Source: an uncultured Muribaculaceae bacterium (GTDB taxonomy: Bacteria > Bacteroidota > Bacteroidia > Bacteroidales > Muribaculaceae). From it: a stretch of DNA of 12,011 nt. Each line of letters begins with the position of its first letter. Within the stretch, counting starts at the first letter, position 1. The notes beneath the pieces are model-generated. The model was given only the letters and a program-made list of their open reading frames with translations. It was not told where the DNA came from and did not search any database. The stretch covers positions 1 through 12,011 of the forward strand of contig CAJTXU010000050.1 of the NCBI GenBank assembly GCA_910584125.1. The letters run 5' to 3'. Made by a program: the position numbers and the translations under genes. Of this stretch, positions 1-5,830 are shown piece after piece.

Positions 1-7
1 AAAGGGG

Positions 8-193
8 TCAGTCCCGCGTGCCCGAAGGGGTCAAACGCACGCGCCTTTTCCAGGCGTCCCACTCGTTGTCGGCGACGGCGATGTCGAGAGGGATCCGGAT
101 CTTGTTCTTGTCGATGTAGAGGACGGCGTAGAGGGGCGCCCGGCCGTCGGCGCGCACGTTGTCGGTGCGTCTTCTCACTGTTACTTTAGCCAT
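8..193 (-). pseudogene. Truncated tyrosine recombinase (integrase), N-terminal fragment
   Basis: The 61 codons start MAKVTVRRRTDNVRADG and continue with APLYAVLYIDKNKIRIPL and EWDAWKRRVR. This is the pattern of the N-terminal arm-type DNA-binding domain of Bacteroidetes tyrosine recombinases, normally about 400 residues long. The reading frame hits a stop at 8-10, just after the arm domain. The core-binding and catalytic domains (R-H-R-Y residues) are absent, so the piece cannot recombine DNA. The ATG at 193 was chosen because homology begins there; the open frame continues upstream through a tRNA gene and is not coding. The end of the fragment overlaps two AAGGGGTCA copies (2-10 and 25-33), so the break may be repeat-associated. 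The rest of the gene could lie left of the window in another frame. The family call rests on about 50 residues. Confidence 0.6.
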
Positions 194-327
194 GTCGTTG
201 TGCCTGCGTTTGTGCCGGCGCAATCCGTAACCGGTTGATAACCAGATACGGCCGTGCCTGCTTCGGATTTGACTTTCGACTATCAACGGGCGTAGAGAAA
301 ACGTTGACAACCAGATGTTTACAATAA
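194..327. other. Gene-free att-like region with repeated GTTGAYAACCAGAT motifs
   Basis: This stretch lies between the integrase fragment and the tRNA-Cys terminator. It holds a 14-bp direct repeat with one mismatch: GTTGATAACCAGAT at 234-247 and GTTGACAACCAGAT at 303-316. A related inverted copy, TATCAACGG, lies at 281-289. The core CAACCAGA of the second copy (308-315) also occurs in the T-arm of the adjacent tRNA-Cys (362-369). Integrases of this family use arm-type sites and often recombine at tRNA 3' ends, so these may be arm-type binding sites or attachment-core remnants. The repeats are seen directly; the att role is inferred. Confidence 0.4.
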
Positions 328-349
328 GAGCCGGGCAATAGCCCGGCTC
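328..349 (-). terminator. Terminator hairpin after tRNA-Cys
   Basis: Read on the minus strand there is a perfect 9-bp GC-rich stem, GAGCCGGGC / GCCCGGCTC, with the 4-nt loop TATT. It starts six bases after the tRNA 3' end and is followed by TTATTGT, a short and interrupted U-tract. Position and stem strength support it as the transcript end of the tRNA gene. Confidence 0.75.
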
Positions 350-355
350 AGTCGG

Positions 356-426
356 AGGTTCCAACCAGACTCGAACTGGTGTAAACGGTTTTGCAGACCG
401 GTACCTAACCACTCGGACATGGAACC
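356..426 (-). tRNA. tRNA-Cys (anticodon GCA)
   Basis: On the minus strand the 71 bases fold into a tRNA cloverleaf. The acceptor stem is GGTTCCA/TGGAACC, the D-arm carries GAGTGGTTAGGTA, and the anticodon loop is CTGCAAA with anticodon GCA. The T-arm is ACCAGTTCGAGTCTGGT. The base after the acceptor stem is T, the discriminator expected for cysteine tRNAs. CCA is not encoded. A consensus promoter lies just upstream and a hairpin terminator just downstream, so it is a single-gene unit. Its 3' end may have served as an integration site for an element to the left. Confidence 0.96.
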
Positions 427-442
427 CTTCGTTTTGCGAGTG

Positions 443-474
443 CAAAGTTAATACATTTTTTTCATTTATCCAAA
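443..474 (-). promoter_or_regulatory. Promoter of tRNA-Cys (Bacteroidota -33/-7 type)
   Basis: On the minus strand TTTG (471-474) is followed after 20 bp by TAACTTTG (443-450), a full match to the TTTG / TAnnTTTG consensus of the Bacteroidota primary sigma factor. The predicted start near 439 leaves about a dozen bases before the mature tRNA 5' end. The rest of 427-581 is AT-rich; GCGCG/CGCGC arms around 510-537 do not form a convincing terminator for the HU-LysM gene that ends at 582. Confidence 0.8.
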
Positions 475-581
475 TATTCGCGCTTATTTTTGCTGAATTT
501 TTTCTCGCGCGAATTTGCCCATACCGCGCTTTACAGCAGCAAATCAGCCATTTATGACTTTTAAACCAATATTCACGCCGT

Positions 582-1901
582 TCACTTGTATCGGGAATAT
601 ATCTCGACTCCGAGCCGCTTGGCCTTGGCTATGTCGGTCGGATTGCTCGGGTCAACGCCATATTTAGACAACGGCGGAATGACTACCTGCGTGCCGGGAC
701 GTATCCTGTCGGGATGACCGAGAAACGCCTCGTTTTCTTTGTAGATGTATGGCCAGAGGTTGAAGTTGCCGTAATGGTCCTTGGCCATCGTGGTCAGATA
801 GCGGGTCTTCGTGATCGTGTCATACTGCTTCTGGTCGGAGGGTTGGGTCGGCGCCGCCTCCTGCGCATCGGTAGTTTCTGCTGTAGTGGTTGTGTTTTCC
901 GCTGTCGTCGACGCGCTTTCCACGATCGACGTCGCGACGGCCATGGCCGGTTCGGGCTCTGGGGCCGCGATTGTGTCTATGATGTCGTCAGGTGCCGCCT
1001 TACCGAATCCCGCCGCTTTGTCCCATTCGAAATAATAGGTGCAGAAGAATACCGCGAACGCCACAACAGCCGCCGTCGCGAAACCAGACAGGAATCCGTA
1101 AAGGAACCGATGCGAAGACGGTTCGTCCTCTTCATATTCGTCTTCATCATGATCATCTTCGTCATCCTGATCATCTTCATCGTCCTCTATATTGTCATCG
1201 ACGTCTTCGTCTTCACCGACGGCCTCTGGCCCATATAATGCCATAGGTTCGGTATTCAAATCACCTTCATCCTCGTCCGATTCCTGTTCAGGCTGATTCT
1301 CTTCAGCTTCCGAACGGTCTTCCTCTTGCGGACATTCTTCAGGTTCGCCATCGTCCGTTTCGGAGACTATCTCATAGACGACTCCAGATTCGGCATCTTC
1401 GTCCGTTTCGATTACTTCCTCCATATCGGAGCCTACGCCCGGGCCCGGTATTTCCGGCTCCGGTTCAGGCAGTTCCGTATCCGGTTCCGGCATTTCCTGC
1501 TCCGGTTCCGGCACTTCCTGTTCGAAGTCCTCGGGTTCTAAGCTCTCCGGCACCTGCGGCTCCGCCTCGAATTCGACGTCATCGCCGAGTTCCACGGTCT
1601 CGAACATCGCGAAAGGCGCGTTGATGAGTGCCGCGATCTCGCGCGAAGGGACGAATACCACCTTGCGGTGAGCCGGAATCGTATGTTCTCCGCCTGTCGA
1701 CACGTTGACGCTCTTCCGGGCATCGACCGCTATGGTCTTGAAGACGCCGAAGTCCTTGATTTTGACTTGCTCGCCTTCCGACAGAGCCTCGGATACGGCT
1801 GCGAGCAACTCGCGTATGAAGTCTTCCGACTGCTTGCGGGTGTCGCCGGTGCGTATCGCCAAGAGCTGAATTATTGTGGGTAGTGTTATTTTCTCGTTCA
1901 C
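582..1901 (-). CDS. Membrane-anchored HU-family protein with periplasmic LysM-like domain
   Basis: The 439-residue protein has four parts. Residues 1-97 are an HU/IHF-like DNA-binding domain (MNEKITLPTIIQLLAIRTGD, then VKIKDFGVFKTI, then IPAHRKVVFVPSREIAALIN). Residues 100-263 are an extremely acidic linker with four PEP-type heptapeptides (127-154) and a run of Asp/Glu (229-260). Residues 266-291 form one hydrophobic helix (FLYGFLSGFATAAVVAFAVF). The C-terminus after a Thr/Ala/Pro-rich spacer is a LysM-like domain (about 360-411: TMAKDHYGNFNLWPYIYKEN, then HPDRIRPGTQVVIPP). A cytoplasmic N-terminus would put HU on DNA and LysM in the periplasm. The start is GTG at 1901: the only in-frame codons back to an upstream stop are six non-start codons, and HU homology begins here. 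It lies 29 bp after the HU/IHF-like gene, probably co-transcribed. The domains are clear; a tethering role is inferred. Confidence 0.88.
   Translation of the reverse strand: MNEKITLPTIIQLLAIRTGDTRKQSEDFIRELLAAVSEALSEGEQVKIKDFGVFKTIAVDARKSVNVSTGGEHTIPAHRKVVFVPSREIAALINAPFAMFETVELGDDVEFEAEPQVPESLEPEDFEQEVPEPEQEMPEPDTELPEPEPEIPGPGVGSDMEEVIETDEDAESGVVYEIVSETDDGEPEECPQEEDRSEAEENQPEQESDEDEGDLNTEPMALYGPEAVGEDEDVDDNIEDDEDDQDDEDDHDEDEYEEDEPSSHRFLYGFLSGFATAAVVAFAVFFCTYYFEWDKAAGFGKAAPDDIIDTIAAPEPEPAMAVATSIVESASTTAENTTTTAETTDAQEAAPTQPSDQKQYDTITKTRYLTTMAKDHYGNFNLWPYIYKENEAFLGHPDRIRPGTQVVIPPLSKYGVDPSNPTDIAKAKRLGVEIYSRYK
1440..1523 (-). repeat. Four 21-bp tandem repeats encoding PEP-type heptapeptides
   Basis: Within the acidic linker of the HU-LysM protein, residues 127-154 read EQEVPEP, EQEMPEP, DTELPEP, EPEIPGP: four in-register heptads from four 21-bp units. 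Such in-frame repeats can change copy number by slippage without breaking the protein, which would change linker length. Confidence 0.8.
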
Positions 1902-1930
1902 GATGTCTCGATTGAGGTATTATACAGCGA

Positions 1931-2239
1931 TTATTCGTCGGGCATGGCGTCGTCCTGTCCGTCGGAGTTCCTGACCTTCTGCCTCAGAAGGGCCGACGGC
2001 TTGAAGATCATCGACAGCTTGGGCGGCACGAGGATTCTCTTTCCTGTGGATGGATGCACGGCCACCCTCTCTTCGCGCATCTTGGGTTCGAACGTGCCGA
2101 ATCCAGGCAGCGAGATGATGTCACCCTGTCCGACCTCCTCGGTAATCAGTCCACCGAACGACTTGAGCAGCGACTCGACATCGGCGGCCGTGCGGCCGGT
2201 GCGCTCGCTTATTCTCTCTATCAATGATTTCGTATCCAT
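1931..2239 (-). CDS. HU/IHF-family DNA-binding protein
   Basis: The 102 residues match the whole length of a bacterial HU/IHF subunit: helices at the N-terminus (MDTKSLIERISERTGRTAAD), the core LPGFGTFEPKMREER, the beta-arm with HPSTGKRILVPPKLSMIFKP, and a short acidic tail (DGQDDAMPDE). It is a nucleoid protein that bends and packages DNA as a dimer. The arm has HPSTG where most family members have RNPxTG. It is first in an apparent two-gene unit with the membrane HU-LysM protein, suggesting the two may work together or form mixed dimers (inferred). A consensus promoter lies so close to the ATG that the transcript may be nearly leaderless. It cannot be assigned to the HU or IHF subtype from sequence alone. 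Confidence 0.93.
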   Translation of the reverse strand: MDTKSLIERISERTGRTAADVESLLKSFGGLITEEVGQGDIISLPGFGTFEPKMREERVAVHPSTGKRILVPPKLSMIFKPSALLRQKVRNSDGQDDAMPDE

Positions 2240-2244
2240 TAACG

Positions 2245-2275
2245 CAAAATTAATAAATCCTCTGCAAAAGTCAAA
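2245..2275 (-). promoter_or_regulatory. Promoter of the HU/IHF-like and HU-LysM unit
   Basis: On the minus strand TTTG (2272-2275), a 19-bp spacer and TAATTTTG (2245-2252) match the Bacteroidota promoter consensus. The start site expected a few bases after the -7 box is at about 2239-2241, essentially at the ATG (2239). No Shine-Dalgarno sequence is present. Because a terminator separates this site from the upstream M23 gene, it probably drives the HU pair alone. Confidence 0.7.
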
Positions 2276-2285
2276 ATATCAAGCT

Positions 2286-2319
2286 AAAAAAAGTCAGTCC
2301 GCCGTATTGGCAGACTGAC
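2286..2319 (-). terminator. Rho-independent terminator of the M23 peptidase gene
   Basis: On the minus strand a GTCAGTC/GACTGAC stem (2313-2319 with 2293-2299), extended inside by a 3-bp GGC/GCC helix after one mismatch, is followed directly by seven T residues (2292-2286). It lies 27 bp after the stop of the M23 gene and ends that transcript before the HU promoter. Confidence 0.85.
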
Positions 2320-2346
2320 GGTTGCGGGACGTTGCGGAGTCCTGTG

Positions 2347-3288
2347 TTATTTCAGCTTGAGCACCTGGCCGGCCTGGATCACGTCAGACGAGGCGAGTCC
2401 GTTGATCTTTCTGAGCGTGGTGGCCGACATTCCGTAAGATCTTGCGATCGAGGAGAGTGTGTCGCCTCTGCGCACGGTGTATGTGCTCTTTACGTTTGAT
2501 GCTCCCTGATAGGTGTTCTCCTTGTCGTTCTTGGCCAGCGTGGTTTTCGGAGCGAAGCTGCGGGGCTTCGTATAGGTCGACTTAGAGAAGGTGTAGGTGT
2601 CGGTGTGAGTGGTCTGGTTGGCGAAGTCGAAAATCGCCGAAGGATTGATGGCATAGCCCATGTAACGGGTCTCGAAATGCAGATGCGGGCCTGTGCTTCG
2701 TCCCGTGCTGCCGCCAAGTGCGATTGGCTGTCCGGCGCGCACTACCTGGTCTGCTTTGACGAGTGCCTTGTTGAGGTGGCCGTAGACGGTCTCAAGACCG
2801 TTGGGATGGCGCAGGATCACGTAGTTGCCATATCCGCGCGCCTCGTAGTTGGTGAGACGCACCTTGCCGTCGAATGCGGCGTAGATTGTGTCGTTCGATC
2901 TGATCTGAAGGTCGATGCCCTTGTGCATTCTGCCGAACTTTGCGCGATAACCGTAATTGGAGGTCACTCGGCCGGGGCAAGGCATATGGTAGCCGGTCAC
3001 GTCGATTACCTTCGAATTGGGCACGTCTGACTCTTTGAACGGATTGACGCGCTTGCTGTTCCAGCCCTCGGTGTAGATATCGGGCTCGGGCTCGATATCG
3101 TCGATGAGGTCGATGAAAGTGTTTTTCTCAACCAGCTTGATCTGGTCGTCGCCTTTGGCCCTGCTGGCGAGGAGCTTCTGATGGGCCTGTGAATGTTGAG
3201 CTTTCGAAGTGATTTTCTGCGCCTGTACAGGTCCTGCAGCGAGGGCCGCGAGGAGAGCGGCACAGACTATACCTTTTATTCCAATCAT
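2347..3288 (-). CDS. Secreted M23 metallopeptidase with C-terminal LysM (peptidoglycan hydrolase)
   Basis: The 313-residue protein begins with a signal peptide (MIGIKGIVCAALLAALAAG, cleavage likely near AQA at 22-25). The M23/LytM endopeptidase domain covers about 105-220. Zinc ligands are visible as H122 and D126 (HKGID) and H204 in PHLHFE; H171 in VYGHL and H202 fit the catalytic histidines. The full set suggests an active enzyme cutting peptide cross-links in peptidoglycan. Residues 269-313 are a LysM domain (YTVRRGDTLSSIARSYGMSA, ending QAGQVLKLK) that would bind the wall. It lies 91 bp after ndk with no consensus promoter visible in the gap, so it may be read through from ndk. A strong terminator follows. 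Its substrate bond and cellular role (division, growth or shape) cannot be told from sequence. Confidence 0.93.
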   Translation of the reverse strand: MIGIKGIVCAALLAALAAGPVQAQKITSKAQHSQAHQKLLASRAKGDDQIKLVEKNTFIDLIDDIEPEPDIYTEGWNSKRVNPFKESDVPNSKVIDVTGYHMPCPGRVTSNYGYRAKFGRMHKGIDLQIRSNDTIYAAFDGKVRLTNYEARGYGNYVILRHPNGLETVYGHLNKALVKADQVVRAGQPIALGGSTGRSTGPHLHFETRYMGYAINPSAIFDFANQTTHTDTYTFSKSTYTKPRSFAPKTTLAKNDKENTYQGASNVKSTYTVRRGDTLSSIARSYGMSATTLRKINGLASSDVIQAGQVLKLK

Positions 3289-3379
3289 TATCTATTGTTT
3301 TGTTCGTTCGCGTCCGACATCGCGTCGCGATAGGAAAGATTTCGTTTTTTAATAATTTCTATCTTCCGCTTGGCCAGTT

Positions 3380-3841
3380 TCAAATCTCGTCGTGCTCGTA
3401 AACTGCCTTGAGGTTGGCCGGAGTGTAGTCGAACACTTCCTCCGGGCGGAAAAATCTCGCAATCTCAATCTCTGCGTTCTCGGGCGTGTCGCTCGCGTGT
3501 ATTATGTTGAGCGAACCGCTCATGCTCAGGTCTCCGCGTATTGTGCCCGGAGCCGCCTTGCGGCCGTTGGTCGCGCCGGTCATCTCGCGGAACACTCTGA
3601 CCACATCTACGCCTGCGAGACACATCGCCACGACCGGCGTGGCCATCATCGAAGCGCACAGAGCGGGGAAGAAGGGCTTGTCGACCAAATGCGCATAGTG
3701 CTCGCGAAGTATCTTCTCGTCGAGCTGAATCATCTTCATCCCGCGGATTATCAGCCCCTTTCTCTCGATGCGGCCGATCACTTCGCCTATCAGGTTACGT
3801 TCGATGCAGGATGGTTTCAACAATACCAAGGTCTTCTCCAT
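3380..3841 (-). CDS. ndk: Nucleoside diphosphate kinase
   Basis: The 153-residue protein is a full-length NDP kinase, which transfers the gamma phosphate of ATP to nucleoside diphosphates through a phosphohistidine. Visible family residues are K9 (LLKP), Y49, F57, R85, T91, R102 (PGTIRGD), N112 and the catalytic H115 in NIIHASD. The usual motif is HGSD; here the glycine is alanine. MTGATNGRKAAPGTIRGD replaces the common GxTNPxxAxPGTIRGD. The ATG at 3841 fits the family N-terminus (MEKTLVLLKP). A consensus promoter sits about 40 bp upstream and the M23 peptidase gene follows. The gene is housekeeping and no damage is seen. Confidence 0.97.
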   Translation of the reverse strand: MEKTLVLLKPSCIERNLIGEVIGRIERKGLIIRGMKMIQLDEKILREHYAHLVDKPFFPALCASMMATPVVAMCLAGVDVVRVFREMTGATNGRKAAPGTIRGDLSMSGSLNIIHASDTPENAEIEIARFFRPEEVFDYTPANLKAVYEHDEI

Positions 3842-3879
3842 TACTTAACAGATTTTAAGAATTGCGTTTGCTTACACCT

Positions 3880-3912
3880 CAAAGTTAATTCAATTCCCAT
3901 GTAAAATGCAAA
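3880..3912 (-). promoter_or_regulatory. Promoter of ndk
   Basis: On the minus strand TTTG (3909-3912), a 21-bp spacer and TAACTTTG (3880-3887) match the Bacteroidota consensus. The predicted start near 3876 gives a 5' leader of about 35 bases before the ndk ATG at 3841. Confidence 0.75.
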
Positions 3913-4265
3913 CTTTTGCTGCCATTTTTTCAAAAAAAATCTGCATCAATCCAAAACCATCTCCACAAACAACACCAATTCAATGCGTTAACACCCTATT
4001 TCACTTATACATTCAACGCCCGTCATTTTTGCACATATCCCCTATTGTGTGCAATTCTCCGAAATCCCAACTTGTTAACAGATGTTAACCCGACGCGATG
4101 GGCCGGCCTGTCGCCGGGCGCATCGCCACGCACTGCTACAAAACCAACGGCGAGGGTTATCCGTTGTCAAGATAGGATGCCGCTTTCTGCTTGCCATGGC
4201 TCAGACCGTGACCCGCGACTGTCATCGGTATCGAGTTAGAATATGATTCCACAATTGATTGCCTT
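3913..4265. other. Gene-free divergent region with dyads upstream of the mechanosensitive channel gene
   Basis: No convincing gene is seen in these 353 bases. The left part (to about 4090) is AT-rich and the right part is GC-rich. Three structures stand out. TTGCACA (4029-4035) and TGTGCAA (4048-4054) form a 7-bp dyad with a 12-bp centre. GTTAAC occurs twice in a 10-bp period (4074-4079, 4084-4089). An imperfect GC-rich hairpin centred on CCGGC-CTGTC-GCCGG lies near 4097-4124. No TAnnTTTG box was found for the plus-strand gene. The hairpin could be a leader RNA element or the dyads operators; neither is proven. Confidence 0.4.
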
Positions 4266-5723
4266 ATGGGTTCATTATCGTTATTAGCCGCTCAGGCCGC
4301 GCCTCATGTCGAGGCGCCGGCGAAAGTCGTCCACGATACGCTTTCTCTTTCCTCCACAACCGAGGAGAGCACTTACTTCATCGCACGTATGTTCATGAAA
4401 TTCTGTCACTGGCTGCTGGAGCTCGTCGGCATCGGCTCCGACAGCACAGCTTTCATATGGCTCTATGTGATTGTGGTGTTTCTATTCGCGATGGCTGTCG
4501 GCATTATCATCAAGTGGATAGTGGTCTTAACGCTCCATAAACTCCAGCCCCACATCAAGTCGAATTTCTACCACCATCTGATAGAGCACCGCTTCTTCAC
4601 AAAGCTCTGCCGGGTCATCCCGCCGCTCATCTTCCTGATCCTGATCCAGTTCACGCTCTACATGCACAACAACATCGCGTCGTGGCTGAGCCGTCTGTCG
4701 TTCATATATATAATAATCGAGATTGCCATATCTGCCAGCACGCTCGCCGACGTGATATGGGCCACACTCGACGAGCAGGAAAACAAGCGCAAGCTGCCGC
4801 TGCGCGGTCTGGCGCAGGTGATCAAGCTCATTGTATGGATTATAGCCACAATCATCATCGCCGCCTTGCTGCTCGACAAGTCCCCGGCCGCGCTTCTCGC
4901 CGGTCTGGGAGCGTTCGCAGCCGTGCTGATGCTCGTGTTCAAGGACTCGATCCTCGGAATCGTGGCCGGGGTACAGCTTGCTCAGAACGACTCGCTGCAT
5001 GTCGGCGACTGGATCAGCGTGCCCAACGGCCAGGCCAACGGCATCGTCGACGGTGTCTCGCTCACCGACGTTAAGATCATAAACTGGGACAAGACCATCT
5101 CGACAGTGCCTCCCTATACATTGATTTCCGGCGGTTTCAAGAACTTCCGCAACATGCAGGAGTCGCATACGCGACGCATTCAGCGCTCGTATATGATTGA
5201 CGCCGACAGCGTGGTGGAGGCGACTCCCGAGATGATTGAGCGCTTCAAGTCGATTCCGCTCATGAAGGACTGGATTGAGAAGAAAGTGGCCCAGCGCGAC
5301 GCCGGCAAGGTAGAGAACGTCAACAACAGCGAGGGACTCGTTGACGGCACCATCGAGACCAACCTCGGCATGTTCCGCGCATACCTCAAGCTATATCTCG
5401 ACGCCGACGCCAATATCTCGCACGATGACTTCTGCTTCGTGACCACATTGGCGCAGACCGCGACCGGAATCCCCCTTCAGCTCTACTGCTTCACCAACAC
5501 TTCGGCCTGGCTGGCCTACGAGGCCATTCAGGCGGCTATCTTCGAGAATGTCGCCGCGATGCTGCATCGGTTCGACCTATATACGTTCGAGAACCCGACC
5601 GGCCGCGACACACTGCTCGACGGCTACATGAGCCCGGGCAAGAACCCGGACGTCCTGTTCGGGCTCCCCTACCCGTTCTTCCAGAACTCCGGCACCCCGG
5701 ACAACCCGGGGAAGGGAGTTTAG
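4266..5723 (+). CDS. ybdG: YbdG/MscM-type mechanosensitive ion channel
   Basis: The 485-residue membrane protein resembles E. coli YbdG, a miniconductance mechanosensitive channel of the MscS superfamily that relieves osmotic stress. Hydrophobic helices lie at about 61-89, 117-135, 144-163 and 184-204, followed by the pore-lining helix (206-236, AALLAGLGAFAAVLMLVFKD). The conserved beta domain follows (NDSLHVGDWI, VDGVSLTDVKIINWDKTIST, VPPYTLISGGFKNFRNM at 241-297). The C-terminal domain is long and ends in a Pro/Gly-rich tail. The first 40 residues have no clear function; a later Met at residue 42 or 44 (MFMKF) is an alternative start. The gene stands alone, convergent with kdsA. The symbol reflects family similarity, not proven orthology. 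Confidence 0.9.
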   Translation: MGSLSLLAAQAAPHVEAPAKVVHDTLSLSSTTEESTYFIARMFMKFCHWLLELVGIGSDSTAFIWLYVIVVFLFAMAVGIIIKWIVVLTLHKLQPHIKSNFYHHLIEHRFFTKLCRVIPPLIFLILIQFTLYMHNNIASWLSRLSFIYIIIEIAISASTLADVIWATLDEQENKRKLPLRGLAQVIKLIVWIIATIIIAALLLDKSPAALLAGLGAFAAVLMLVFKDSILGIVAGVQLAQNDSLHVGDWISVPNGQANGIVDGVSLTDVKIINWDKTISTVPPYTLISGGFKNFRNMQESHTRRIQRSYMIDADSVVEATPEMIERFKSIPLMKDWIEKKVAQRDAGKVENVNNSEGLVDGTIETNLGMFRAYLKLYLDADANISHDDFCFVTTLAQTATGIPLQLYCFTNTSAWLAYEAIQAAIFENVAAMLHRFDLYTFENPTGRDTLLDGYMSPGKNPDVLFGLPYPFFQNSGTPDNPGKGV

Positions 5724-5764
5724 AACTTAGGGTTTAGGGTTTAAAGTTTAGGGTTTAAAGTTTG
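5719..5764. repeat. Array of TTTAGGG/TTTAAAG heptamers
   Basis: Six heptamers in register start inside the stop codon of the channel gene: TTTAGAA, CTTAGGG, TTTAGGG, TTTAAAG, TTTAGGG, TTTAAAG, followed by TTTG. The last four alternate between two variants, forming two copies of a 14-bp unit. The array sits in the convergent gap before kdsA. Its function is unknown; slippage-generated repeat DNA is the simplest explanation. Confidence 0.85.
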
Positions 5765-5797
5765 TAATGCGAAGTAGATTGGGGGCAGGTCAGGTCG

Positions 5798-5828
5798 CGT
5801 GGTGAAAGCCTGCGGCTTTCATCCCACG
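5798..5828. terminator. Hairpin between convergent ybdG-like and kdsA genes
   Basis: The arms CGTGG (5798-5802) and TGAAAGCC (5803-5810) pair with GGCTTTCA (5814-5821) and CCACG (5824-5828), giving 13 bp with a 2-base bulge and a TGC loop. It ends two bases beyond the kdsA stop codon. It is symmetrical enough to act on both transcripts, but no U-tract follows on either strand, so it is more likely a 3'-end stabilising or pausing structure than a classical terminator. Confidence 0.45.
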
Positions 5829-5830
5829 GC

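Noticed and set aside
194..445. Long open frame extending the integrase fragment upstream through the tRNA
   Set aside because: It would translate the tRNA-Cys gene and its terminator; homology starts at the ATG at 193.
714..1238. 174-residue open frame on the plus strand opposite the HU-LysM gene
   Set aside because: It is the antisense of an Asp/Glu-rich linker, giving Ile/Phe/Arg-rich low-complexity sequence with no domain. The minus-strand protein has clear HU, membrane and LysM parts.
3321..3367. Terminator for ndk in the ndk-M23 gap
   Set aside because: Only weak imperfect pairings (GGAAAGAT with ATCTTCC) and a small ATCGC/GCGAT dyad without a T-tract were found, so no terminator was called.
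4527..5168. 213-residue open frame on the minus strand opposite the channel gene
   Set aside because: Shadow of the YbdG-like gene; rich in Asp, Glu, Arg and Val from antisense codons and without family features.
5719..5764. TTTAGGG repeats as a telomere of a linear replicon
   Set aside because: The array has only six imperfect units, is internal between two intact genes and no end structure is present.
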